Shown in pieces: positions 9,583-18,599 of a DNA stretch of 64,000 nt; position 1 is the stretch's first letter, and each line of letters starts with the position of its first letter. Both the position numbers and the translations under genes were made by a program. The stretch is from Nakazawaea peltata (Eukaryota; Ascomycota; Pichiomycetes; Alaninales; Pachysolenaceae). The stretch covers positions 372,001 to 436,000 of the forward strand of contig BCGQ01000010.1 of assembly GCA_001599355.1 (NCBI GenBank), given 5' to 3'. The notes beneath the pieces are model-generated. The model was not told the DNA's origin and ran no database searches. It worked only from the letters and a program-made list of their open reading frames with translations.

Positions 9583-9625
9583 ATTTCCTATTATGGATAT
9601 TTATTTTATTTCCTATTACGGAAAT
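9583..9625. promoter_or_regulatory. Two Mcm1-type boxes before the peroxin gene
   Basis: ATTTCCTATTATGGATAT (9583-9600) and ATTTCCTATTACGGAAAT (9608-9625) are direct repeats 25 bp apart. Both have the CCN6GG form of MADS-box (Mcm1) sites, and the second is almost palindromic. They lie 136-178 bp before the peroxin ATG. A PAC-like GCGATGAG at 9691-9698 follows. Confidence 0.65.
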
Positions 9626-9760
9626 CATAATTAATTGCGTCTGCAATTCGCCCCTTTTACACGACCCACGAGCAATCCCAAGAATCACATGCGATGAGCG
9701 CTAACTTGTCCTCTTTTGAAGAGGAGATTGAAGTACGAGAGTTGGTCAAGGTGTTCAGAC

Positions 9761-11506
9761 ATGGACTCAGTGGTTAGTAATCTCATCAGTTCTGTCGACA
9801 ATGTGTTGGCAGAGACTGAGAAGAAACGAAATTCTTTCTTTAAACGATCAGACACGGCATCTCATGATGGAACCTCGGAACTTAGCGCGGATGAACCAGC
9901 AATCGACGTAGTTGAAGTGGCTGTACTGAACGATAATGGGCTGAATGGTGGGGCATCTGGAAGCTCGACGGATCTATTTGGATCTTCTCTCTTCAGCTCG
10001 TCGCAACTCACCGACAAATTGGTGGAACGTATCGTTACTATGCTGCTCCCGCCATCATCGGAATCTCAGTTCACTCAAGGGGTCATAACTGACAGATTGG
10101 AGATGCAAAAAGAGCGTCCTTCGCTCAGTGTACCCATCATGTCCCGGAATTTCATATTGATGAACTCTCGTTTGAGTATCCCCTTTGAAATCATCGATGA
10201 GATCATTAAGATTTCCTCATGGAGAAATCCGTATTATACCTTGTCTATATTGGTGATATTCACCAATTTGGTGTTGAATCCGGTCTTATTACTGGTTTCT
10301 CCACTACTTTTCATCATGTTTGGTATAATGACACCGGCATATTTCAAGCATCATCCACTGGAATCTAGTCCTTTGCTTCCAAATAATCCAGTTCCGGCTA
10401 GAGGACTTCAATTACTGGAGGTTACGACTCCTAAACCAGTTCCCGAATTATCCAGAGAATTCTATTTGAATGTCACCGATTTGCAGAATCATTTACTTAT
10501 CTATGTGTATGTATTTGATTTCTTTAACTGGTTGGTGATTGATTTTTGTTATTTCAAGGATGAGCTGGTCTCTTCATGCTTGTTTCTTTTCCTTTTATCC
10601 CTCACTATTGGGTCGCTGCTTGTAATTCCGTTGATAATTCGGTATTTACCTGTGTTACAGATGCTTCAGATCTCTTTGATAGTGTTTATGTGGGCTGTAG
10701 CTTTCCTGTTACACCCGATAATGAGAGAATTTATATTATCCTACTTTTATTCCGAGTCGACTCGGTTGAAAATCTTGACATTGACGAATAAATTAGAGTA
10801 TTTTGCACATCAGCAATTGGAATTCATCGAAGAACAAGAAATCCGTGAAGTTGAGATCTATGAGGTTCAATATTTGGATCCAGAAACAAAGAATTGGTCA
10901 TTAGTATGCTATTCTACTGATTTTTATGCCTTAAATTCCACAGCCAGACAACAAGGATTACCAATATCGGGGTCACAGTCCCTCTCAACTATCAAGGCAC
11001 CAAAAGATTGGGAATATGTTCCTAATATCAGTTCCAATTCTCAGGTATCAACGACTTCTAAAAACAACTGGCGCTTGGATTTGAACCCAAAAGTTTGGGT
11101 AGTTGAAAATCATGTCCAACATTTAATCGATATTGATGAGGATGAGAAATGGTGTTACGACAAACCAGAAATGCTCGAGAAACGGTTTGTGCAGATCAGA
11201 AGAAGACGTTGGTGTAGTAATGTGACACGTAGTTTCCAAGTGGAAGAGATTAAATCTTTAATGAAGAGACAGGCCGAAGCAAGCTCGGCTTCAGCAGCAC
11301 CTACATCGACTCCTACAGCCAGTTCAAATGCTAATGCTAATAATAATGACGATACGAAGAAAAATAACGATATAACGGCGGGATTCTTCCGTCTTGGGAC
11401 GAACCTTTCCGGGTCATCTTCAGACGAAGAAAAAAGAAACTCCACCTTCCTCTTAAATAACCAATATTTCAACCATATGAGAAAGAAGAATGGCAACAAT
11501 TGGTGA
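9761..11506 (+). CDS. Peroxisomal/ER membrane peroxin, PEX28/PEX29 (Pex24) type
   Basis: The first in-frame ATG (9761, MDSVVSNLISSVDNVL) gives 581 residues. Near the N-terminus is a conserved LTDKLVERIVTMLLPPSSES followed by ISSWRNPYYTLS, typical of this family. Then come paired hydrophobic segments (about 160-200 and 240-330). A C-terminal dysferlin-type domain (about 350-500) follows: an N-part with EVEIYEVQYLDPETKNWS, and a C-part with W, RLDLNPKVWVVE and RRRRWCSN. The tail is Ser/Asn-rich. Members of the Pex23/Pex24 family act at ER-peroxisome contacts and control peroxisome number and size. The length suits the Pex28/Pex29 branch rather than Pex30-32. Its stop codon abuts the stop of the converging SNM1. 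Confidence 0.85.
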   Translation: MDSVVSNLISSVDNVLAETEKKRNSFFKRSDTASHDGTSELSADEPAIDVVEVAVLNDNGLNGGASGSSTDLFGSSLFSSSQLTDKLVERIVTMLLPPSSESQFTQGVITDRLEMQKERPSLSVPIMSRNFILMNSRLSIPFEIIDEIIKISSWRNPYYTLSILVIFTNLVLNPVLLLVSPLLFIMFGIMTPAYFKHHPLESSPLLPNNPVPARGLQLLEVTTPKPVPELSREFYLNVTDLQNHLLIYVYVFDFFNWLVIDFCYFKDELVSSCLFLFLLSLTIGSLLVIPLIIRYLPVLQMLQISLIVFMWAVAFLLHPIMREFILSYFYSESTRLKILTLTNKLEYFAHQQLEFIEEQEIREVEIYEVQYLDPETKNWSLVCYSTDFYALNSTARQQGLPISGSQSLSTIKAPKDWEYVPNISSNSQVSTTSKNNWRLDLNPKVWVVENHVQHLIDIDEDEKWCYDKPEMLEKRFVQIRRRRWCSNVTRSFQVEEIKSLMKRQAEASSASAAPTSTPTASSNANANNNDDTKKNNDITAGFFRLGTNLSGSSSDEEKRNSTFLLNNQYFNHMRKKNGNNW

Positions 11507-12151
11507 TCATTTCATAAAATCCATAAGATCCAAACTAATTTTAGATTGTTCATTTTGTTTTTTATCTTTTAAAAGCAGCAGTAAGTTATTCATTTTCTTT
11601 CTCTTTTGACTTCTTTTCTTTGCTTTTGAGACTTTGGCATCTTCGGTGTTGATCTTTGGATTGGAGTCTTTGTTCCATTCGGCGATGAACAGAGATTTGT
11701 TTGAGTCTTTCAGTAAGCTTGGGATTGTGGGGAGAGGGTCGGGGGTATCTTGGGGGTCTTTCTTGGGAGGTTGTTGTAGTACATTTTCGTAGTCGTTATT
11801 GTAGTTACAAGTGAGGCATCTGTATCTTAGTATACGAGATCTGTGGGATTCCTTCTGTTCCTCTCTCAGTTCCTCCTTCAGTTTCCCTCTCAGCCCCTTC
11901 CCTCTCTTATATACCACCCTAACACTCAAATTAAACCCCGGAATCAATAAACAAGAACATGACTTGCAAATAAATTGTTCATTCTGACTCGGAACTACCG
12001 GTAGACTCCTGCTCTCTGCGAACAGTCTTGCCTTCTCTAAGTATTTTATTTGTAATGAAGGGTGCAGAGTTGTATGAGCAACATCAGCGTAATGAATCGA
12101 TGTTAGCACTGACAGTGACGGTTTGGCCTGAGGATCTCCTGTTCGGTTCAT
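11507..12151 (-). CDS. SNM1: RNase MRP protein subunit Snm1
   Basis: The 214-residue protein has a zinc-binding pair layout, FICKSCSCLLIPGFN (about 61-75) and YRCLTCNYNN (about 110-119), of the Snm1/Rpr2/Rpp21 family. After a basic stretch (KAKKRSQKRKKMNNLLLLLK) it ends in LDLMDFMK, matching the Ser-Leu-Glu-Ser-Phe-Met-Lys style end of S. cerevisiae Snm1. That tail is absent from the shorter Rpr2. Snm1 is an RNase MRP subunit for pre-rRNA A3 cleavage and for cell-cycle mRNA turnover. The ATG at 12151 is the first in frame. The TGA lies directly against the peroxin TGA on the other strand (TGATCA), so the two transcripts must overlap. Confidence 0.85.
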   Translation of the reverse strand: MNRTGDPQAKPSLSVLTSIHYADVAHTTLHPSLQIKYLEKARLFAESRSLPVVPSQNEQFICKSCSCLLIPGFNLSVRVVYKRGKGLRGKLKEELREEQKESHRSRILRYRCLTCNYNNDYENVLQQPPKKDPQDTPDPLPTIPSLLKDSNKSLFIAEWNKDSNPKINTEDAKVSKAKKRSQKRKKMNNLLLLLKDKKQNEQSKISLDLMDFMK

Positions 12152-12510
12152 ATCGGGATGTGTGATGAAGTAGCGGTTGGTAGGTGTTCCGTTGGGTGAA
12201 TAGAGAGAGTTTTGAGTTGAGTTGAGCTGCGCTAAGCTGAGCTGAGCTGAGCTGAGGGAAATTTTTTTAGGGGAGGATGGGGATTCTTCGTAAATTGCTG
12301 TGGTATCCCCAATTGGGGGTGACGAGTAGCTGTGGTGGGGAAGGTTGGTTTGGGAGAGTGACAGGTAAGGGTGACAGGTAACTGATATGGGTGATAGAGA
12401 TAGGTGATTGAGATAAGTAAAGACGACCGGTTAAGGTAACTGGTAACAGAGATAGGTAAGACTTTTATGACTCCCATTACATCTCTTCAGCACAAACATT
12501 ATCATTAAAC
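12152..12510. promoter_or_regulatory. SNM1 promoter with simple repeats
   Basis: The 359-bp gap upstream of SNM1 contains a pentanucleotide TGAGC microsatellite (about 12214-12255, with two degenerate units) and an AT-run AAATTTTTTT at about 12259-12268. A longer degenerate stretch rich in GGTAACTGGTGATAG-like units covers about 12363-12460. An 81-codon open frame here has low-complexity composition and is not a credible gene. Confidence 0.5.
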
Positions 12511-13887
12511 TTATACTATTACAGAAACATTAGTCAAATTCGATCTCGAACAAATACGCTTGGATCTTCTTAATGGAAGATTCTCGGTATCTTCATGTAG
12601 CAGCAAGACAGGCAGACTAGAAATATGAGCATCATATGTTCTCTTTTTCAAAGAAGGTGACAGTTGAATCTTCTTGATTGGAGAGAAAATGGGGCTCTCC
12701 TCTTCTTCTTCTTTCTGTTTATTAACACCCCAACTATTCATATGTGTCACATTACTAATTTCTTGGAGTGTTTTGTCGGAGATCTTCACCTTCCTTGGAG
12801 ACCTTGTTTCATCTGCTGGAGGGGTAAGATCATCAGCATAAATTTCAAACAGCGGCTTCTTTGGAGGAAGTACCTTGTCTTCCAATGCATTTTGTACTCT
12901 ATCAATTTTCGAAGGAGTAGTTGGGGGAGTAATGAATAATTCAGGTGCGGTGAATAAGTTTGGAATTTGAGTCTGTAAATATTCGCACCATGCATCACAA
13001 TCAGATTCGATATGGAAATCTATTATTTTGTCCCATGATGCAGGCAGAACACAGTTCTTATTGATAAACACAACTAATCCGTCTCTTTGATGCACTTTCT
13101 TGGCAATATCTCTTACTAATCTTTTAACACCATCAACTTTTAATGAGGTCCCGAAAATTAAGAGTATTTGAGGGTTTTTGTTCAAGTCTTGTGTCACTCC
13201 TCGCAGAATCAGTTCCAGACTTGGATGGTTTTCTCCATACAAAATTATATTAGGTTTAAGGAATCCCACAGTACTAGAACTCATTCTTTTTCCATTATTC
13301 ATTCTTTCAAAGAAATTTTCGGTACAAGTAGGACAATCAGGTGTTTCTCCCTCTGTATATGATTCTCTGAATTCATCTGACCAGTCAAATTCCTCGAAAC
13401 AATTGGTGCATCTCAACTTGTTCAAATCTCCATGCAATTGTACCACATCCAAGTCTTTCCATTGTTTACCCCCAGCACACCCAGTAGACAAACCCAAATG
13501 TCTCTCCAACCCATCAATATTCTGGGTATAGCATTTAACCAATTTCTTCTTCTGGCTCAATTTTTGAATCAACTCATGCGTCTTGGTCGGTCTGGCCTCT
13601 AATGTATGAGCGTAAAGAGACTCCATAAAAGTACAGAAAATTTGTAAAGTCTTCTCCTCTCTGAATAAGGAGATATCGAACAAGTCCTTACCTTTCACCA
13701 CTGAGTCCGGATGTTTACGTTTCACCATATTATACAACCCTTCTGTAGATCTAAAGTCTGGAATACCAGCGTTACAAGAGATCCCTGCCCCTGTCAAGCA
13801 CATAACTTTGCGAGATCTCGACAAAAGTTTGTTGATCTTGACCAATTCAGGCTTATGTTCTTCCAGTTGTAAATTGAGTGTCTTCAT
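12511..13887 (-). CDS. HST3: Sirtuin histone H3-K56 deacetylase, Hst3/Hst4 type
   Basis: From the first ATG (13887) the product has 458 residues. Sirtuin motifs are in order: CLTGAGISCNAGIPDFRS (GAGIS at 33-37), TQNIDGLE (121-128), QLHGD with the catalytic His near 152, and a zinc site of two Cys pairs (CTNC near 160 and CPTC near 185). Then come YGENHPS and IFGTSLKVDGVKRLV. The last two are typical of the Hst3/Hst4 branch, which deacetylates H3 Lys56 after S phase. The C-terminal 150 residues are poorly conserved and carry several S/T-P sites (TPPTTPSK, SPIFSPIKK), consistent with the phosphorylation-driven turnover known for Hst3. Two Mcm1-type boxes upstream fit the G2/M expression known for the S. 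cerevisiae gene. Confidence 0.9.
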   Translation of the reverse strand: MKTLNLQLEEHKPELVKINKLLSRSRKVMCLTGAGISCNAGIPDFRSTEGLYNMVKRKHPDSVVKGKDLFDISLFREEKTLQIFCTFMESLYAHTLEARPTKTHELIQKLSQKKKLVKCYTQNIDGLERHLGLSTGCAGGKQWKDLDVVQLHGDLNKLRCTNCFEEFDWSDEFRESYTEGETPDCPTCTENFFERMNNGKRMSSSTVGFLKPNIILYGENHPSLELILRGVTQDLNKNPQILLIFGTSLKVDGVKRLVRDIAKKVHQRDGLVVFINKNCVLPASWDKIIDFHIESDCDAWCEYLQTQIPNLFTAPELFITPPTTPSKIDRVQNALEDKVLPPKKPLFEIYADDLTPPADETRSPRKVKISDKTLQEISNVTHMNSWGVNKQKEEEEESPIFSPIKKIQLSPSLKKRTYDAHISSLPVLLLHEDTENLPLRRSKRICSRSNLTNVSVIV

Positions 13888-14498
13888 TCTACCTCCTTGG
13901 CTCTTCCACACCTCCAACTGTTCAATAAACTATCCCCTATATAATTGAAAATTCATGCCTTCCCTCCCCCTTTCCCTAATTGGGCACTACCTTTGTTTTT
14001 GGTGTTTTTTTTTTCTTTTCGCTGTAAGCTATTTCCTTGTTAGGAAATATAATAACAGGCCGATGGTGTCTTTTATTGTTTGGTGTGTTGAGCAAATTAC
14101 GATGAAAAGTAGTAATTATTCCAAAAATGAGTATTGTGATTATGTGCACGACTTTATGGGGGGTAAGCCATCTGACTAAAATCCTTTGACCAAAATCGTC
14201 TGACCGAGGTTAACCAATGGACCTAATGCACGGTAGGTGCCTAGTTTTGAGGCTTTAACACCTAAAAGTAACTCTAATAAAGCTAAATTATCTATCTCGT
14301 AATATATATTATTTTATATAAAATAACATAGGGTGATGTCTCCCATAATATCAGTGGTGTATATAAGTTTATATATAAAAGAACAGCCAAGTGAACAGAA
14401 ATTCAAACAACTAATAAATATGGGTCTAAAAAAGGTTCAAAAAAGATTATGGGAAAAGTTGGTTCATTAATCATAACAGGTTTATAGTTTTTTGTCTT
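13888..14498. promoter_or_regulatory. HST3 promoter with Mcm1-type boxes and 14-bp motif
   Basis: TTTCCCTAATTGGGCA (13971-13986) and the perfect inverted repeat ATTTCCTTGTTAGGAAAT (14031-14048) both have CCN6GG and lie 84-161 bp before the HST3 ATG. A near match of the recurring 14-bp motif, AGCAAATTACGATG, follows at 14091-14104. The distal part toward HAP4 (14180-14498) is AT-rich 3' flank without a gene. Confidence 0.65.
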
Positions 14499-16082
14499 TC
14501 AAAAATTCAATAAGTCGTCACCATCCAACTTCCAGTCGTCATTGAAGACTACATGTTGGACAGGTTTTGCCGATGAGAGGGTATCAGGCTGTTGTTGTTT
14601 TGAAGCCAGTGGCATCATCAGAGTCTGGGAGTCTTCGAAATCGAGCAAATCGTTGAACTCGTTGTATTTCAATAACTCTTGTTCTCTTTCACGTTGTCTG
14701 GCCATTACTAACTCGTCGATTGTCGAGTTAGTGTTGAATACTAAAGTCTTTTTTAATTGTGTTTCAGATGCAAGATTGGATCCTGTGGTGGCAGAAATCA
14801 CATCTCCACCTTTCCAGAAAGAAAAATCATAGCTTTCGCCAGATACACCCAGTTGACTCAGTTGCAGTTTTGGTTGCAATGGGATCTCAGGGATATCAAT
14901 TAATTTCGGACTGAAATGGTGGTGATTACTTGCTCCATCGACGGTGTCAACTTCTTCAATGGTAGAGTTGGTCTTGGACAAGCTGAGGAGCGAGTTTGGA
15001 GTCAATGATTCAATATCAATGGACTCGACTTCATCTTGCAATTCCAAATATTCATGGTTTGGACTAGCCGAAACCACGTCCTTCTCTTCCAAGTTCAAGA
15101 AGTTGGTGAAAGGAGCATCATTTGTTGTACTCAAACTGCTTAAATTGTTAGAAGTCAAAGCAGTATTGGAATGATTCAAATCCACCAAAGACAATATCAA
15201 ATCGTTAACATCTTCATCATGAGGTCTTTTCTTACCATGTTGTTGAGCTTGAGCCTTGGCATCAGGAGCCGGAGAAGTGGCTGTGGTCAATGGTGAAGAA
15301 CTTGTAGTATTGGACATCATTGGAGTCGATGGGTTAGTGGATGTGTTCGAATTGATCCTGTAGATAGTGTTGTTGTTGATGGTCTTCATAGAGGTCGAGT
15401 TGTATGCCATTGGAATAGATGTAATATCCTGTTGTTGTAATTCCTGCTCCTTCTTTACGTCGCTGAGCAGTCCTTCTGTTTGAGTATCCAGTTTCAAACT
15501 CTTCAAATCTGAAACCAATTTGATAACCTCTAATTTCAAATAATAGTTCTCCTCATTGATCTTCAGAATCAGTTGTTTGATAGGATTATTAGCAAGCTCG
15601 GCTTCTCTCAGTTTCTCCAGATTTGATTTTCTTCCTCTCTTCTTTCCAGTAGAAGGTTGTTGAGGGTTACTAGTTGAGGTAGCCGACGAAGATGGAGTCA
15701 TCTTGACCAGCTTTTTCAGAATAGGCTCAGCACTTGGCATACTTTTTTCCTCCTTCTTGATATGAATCTTTTTGTTCTTTGGAGTAGATGATACAGTCAG
15801 ACTTCCGGAGCCTTGAGCTGATGGAGACATCACTGGGGTCGATGGCAGAGGAGACTTCTTCTTGTCATGAGCATGGTCACCATCAGTTGGCTTTCTTCCA
15901 GGCTTTGGTCTAGGTGGTAGCACCCATTTCTTCGAAGTCTTAATTGTGAATGTACCACTCGCATTTACGGTGTGATGTGAGGCAGTCGATTGTGTCTTGC
16001 TATTGCTTGCAGGCAATGGCAGTATGCTTGGGGGTGATGACACACTGGGTGTCTTTTTCGCTAATTGAATCTCTGCGGTCAT
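14499..16082 (-). CDS. HAP4: Hap4-type activator subunit of the HAP/CCAAT complex
   Basis: The 527-residue protein opens with MTAEIQLAKK. At 48-65 it has KTSKKWVLPPRPKPGRKP, the diagnostic Hap4 motif that docks on the Hap2/3/5 trimer. At about 147-200 comes an RGRK basic patch (KKRGRKSNLEKL), then a heptad-like helix (KQLILKINEENYYLKLEVIK), as in Hap4 proteins of non-Saccharomyces yeasts. The remainder is Ser/Thr/Asn-rich with acidic-hydrophobic patches (NEFNDLLDFEDSQ and the C-terminal DDWKLDGDDLLNF), plausible activation domains. Hap4 activates respiratory genes. The gene has an unusually long upstream region and a short upstream ORF at 16212-16247. Confidence 0.88.
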   Translation of the reverse strand: MTAEIQLAKKTPSVSSPPSILPLPASNSKTQSTASHHTVNASGTFTIKTSKKWVLPPRPKPGRKPTDGDHAHDKKKSPLPSTPVMSPSAQGSGSLTVSSTPKNKKIHIKKEEKSMPSAEPILKKLVKMTPSSSATSTSNPQQPSTGKKRGRKSNLEKLREAELANNPIKQLILKINEENYYLKLEVIKLVSDLKSLKLDTQTEGLLSDVKKEQELQQQDITSIPMAYNSTSMKTINNNTIYRINSNTSTNPSTPMMSNTTSSSPLTTATSPAPDAKAQAQQHGKKRPHDEDVNDLILSLVDLNHSNTALTSNNLSSLSTTNDAPFTNFLNLEEKDVVSASPNHEYLELQDEVESIDIESLTPNSLLSLSKTNSTIEEVDTVDGASNHHHFSPKLIDIPEIPLQPKLQLSQLGVSGESYDFSFWKGGDVISATTGSNLASETQLKKTLVFNTNSTIDELVMARQREREQELLKYNEFNDLLDFEDSQTLMMPLASKQQQPDTLSSAKPVQHVVFNDDWKLDGDDLLNF

Positions 16083-18599
16083 TTTTGTTGTCGATAATAA
16101 AAAGGAAAAAGAAAAAGAAGTAAAAGAGATGATGTGATTAAAAGATATGGTGATCCAAATAAATTGTCTCTTTCTCTTCTCCTTGACTCTTTCTTTCCTT
16201 ATGTTCGGTTATTATATGAAATTTTGGCTCGAAAGAGTAATGACCATTATAGGCTTTCCCTGAACGCTTGATATGTGGGGATCGATGAAAATAAAAACAC
16301 ACGATGTGCAAAAGAGATTGGACTCGTGAGTACTAAAATGATTTAAATTACAGTCTATACAACTCTCCAAATAAACAAGAAAATGGGTATAAGTCCCGTA
16401 TTTTAAATGAAAATTTTTTCCCGTTTTCTTTCGTTCTTGCCCTTTTTTCGTGTCCAAAATAGGTGCATTACGGGTGTAAAAAATCCCGATAGAGAGGGTT
16501 TATTTTTGTTTACAATAATAGGAGTTGGTTACGTAAGCCCGTAGGGGAATGCAAAAGCAGCTAATACTCTTTAGTTAAGGCTGGGGCCGGTGTTGTGAAG
16601 GAGCGGTTTCGGTACGTTGGTGTACCAGTCTTGCAGCCGGAACTACTAATGTTGTTTCCGGGAAAGAGGTACGGAACAAGATATAGGGTTCGGGGAATAG
16701 GAGATGAAAAATTCATCGAGTCACCCCGGGTTCAGATCCCAGATCCACTCCCCTCTTCTGTTGATATCGAGGTGCATCCGTTGCACCTTCCCCTTTACCT
16801 CTTGCTACCCCATAAAAATAGACTAAATCAAACTCCATCACAGGCCTTGTATGGGATTTGAGTTTCGACGAAGCCCATTTTCTCAGCCCATAAGAAAATA
16901 AAAGGGGCAAAGGGCAAAAATGAACAATAAGCGCGAGTTTTATTACGTGGGTGGGGTGTTGAATATGGAGAAACTTGCCTTTTTGCGCGGAACGGCAAGC
17001 GGAAACTTACGGGTGGGAAACAAGGGGTGTGATTTCGTAGCTAAAGCGGGACATGAAACCTAATTCTCCTCCTTAAGTACATACATATGTGACTGTGCTA
17101 TCGTCATCTTTTAAAATTTCACCCCTTTCTGCCGCTCAACTTACTACAATAGGAAGTACTAAGGCGATTTCATCGAAAGAATATAGGAAAAAAAGCAGAC
17201 CACATCTTATAATTCTATACGGGAGGGGGTGTGAGCATTTCCCCAGTATGGTTGTCATCATCATCTCTTGTCCCTTTCCACCTTGACCTTTATCTTTCTC
17301 CATTATCTCTTCTTATTTCTCCACAGACCCCAGCATTTAAAAGAACCAATACGAAACTTGTAGCTTCGAGCCATCACTTGATCCATATAACAAGAATAAT
17401 CAACAATTTACTATTGGTTAGGAGATCTCTTGGTTTTGGTCTTGTTAGCATCCACTCCTTCCAGTAGAGCTAATTGCAATTTTTCTCATAGAAAAAAATA
17501 GAACAAAACAACAGCGCATACACTCCCTCGGTCACCAAAAAAGAGATTTAGGTGCTGCTTTCGCATGGAAAAAGAAACGACAATTTGCCCTTTTGGCCTG
17601 GTCTCGCTTGCTCGCCAAAAACCTGTCTTAACCGGATACCTGTTGCCCAATATAGAACTCTGATTTAATTCCAGGGGAAACACATCATGGTTTTGGGGCT
17701 GTCTGATTCATCACATTAGGACGTGATGCCTCAACTGGATGAAGCCAGATTTTTACAATCTAATCATAGATATGGATGGTTCCCCAATTTATCTACAAAT
17801 ATTGGCCATCATATTAGACCATGTGTTCAGCGCTGCCGTGCTGCCAATTTTTTTCCTTTTTCGCTCGATTTCTTGATATGAAATTTTCCCTTTTCAGCCG
17901 TAACTCAAGGACCTCGACGCAGCGGCCTTGGATTTTTGTTTGAACGGAAGTCCCGTTAGAACGAAAAAAACAAAAGTGCTAAAAAATAGCGCAGATCGAA
18001 TTTTATGGCTAAGTACAATTTTTCGTTCCCATCTTTGTCCCGACACTTTCTTATGCCTATTTGCCCTCCAACAACCAAGCGTACATCTCTTGCATACGGT
18101 TCCGGATCCTGAAAGAAGAGGTTGGCTATCTCATTTACGTCGGAAGTATATCTTTATCGTCTTGGTTCCGTTTCTGCACAAATACCGCAGAAGGGCAGAT
18201 CGGCTGAAGAGGCACAAAATCGGGGTGTGAAAAATGCGCATACTGCGATTTTAAGGGGAAACAAATCAGCTCATAGGCATCTGAAGAGATCTAAGACTTG
18301 ATACATCTGAGATTTACTTTTGAGAATGGGATCAGTCGGTTACGGAAGTGGGTCATAGATCAGTGAGTAGCACTGTCTAGGGGTTTGAAAATGAAACCCT
18401 TGACCTTCCTTTCTACATAAAACTCATTCGGCGGAACTGATTCCCTCCTACAAAGAGAACACGAAAAAAGAGCGCGGTTTACTCCGGCTAATTTTACGCA
18501 GCTAGATATCAAAGCCGCAGTGATTATATGTTACGATCGAGAAGCCGAGGTTCCGAAGTCATAAGAGATTGTCTTTCATTAAATAACTATGTATTTTAT
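16083..18599. promoter_or_regulatory. 2.5-kb HAP4 upstream region
   Basis: No credible gene is visible; open frames are 60-100 codons, unlike known proteins and mostly without ATG. The pentamer CGGAA (either strand) occurs about a dozen times, roughly three times what base composition predicts, for example near 16637, 16989, 17944, 18143, 18343 and 18432. A tRNA B-box-like GGTTCAGATCC lies at 16731-16741 without a foldable tRNA. The last part is the MTG1 3' flank. Promoters this long are typical of heavily integrated regulators. Confidence 0.6.
16212..16247 (-). promoter_or_regulatory. Possible upstream ORF in the HAP4 leader
   Basis: An ATG 165 nt before the HAP4 start opens an 11-codon frame (MVITLSSQNFI, then stop). 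It matters only if the leader reaches this far; the S. cerevisiae HAP4 leader is long and carries upstream ORFs. The transcript start cannot be read from the sequence. Confidence 0.35.

Noticed and set aside
12232-12477. 81-codon frame upstream of SNM1
   Set aside because: It consists of translated simple repeats and sits where the SNM1 promoter must be.
16731-16741. tRNA B-box-like GGTTCAGATCC
   Set aside because: The base expected to be A58 is G, the T-stem has a mismatch, and no matching acceptor or D-arm is found upstream.
17928-18230. 100-codon plus-strand frame in the HAP4 upstream region
   Set aside because: No similarity or domain pattern that I recognise, and its start is TTG rather than ATG.
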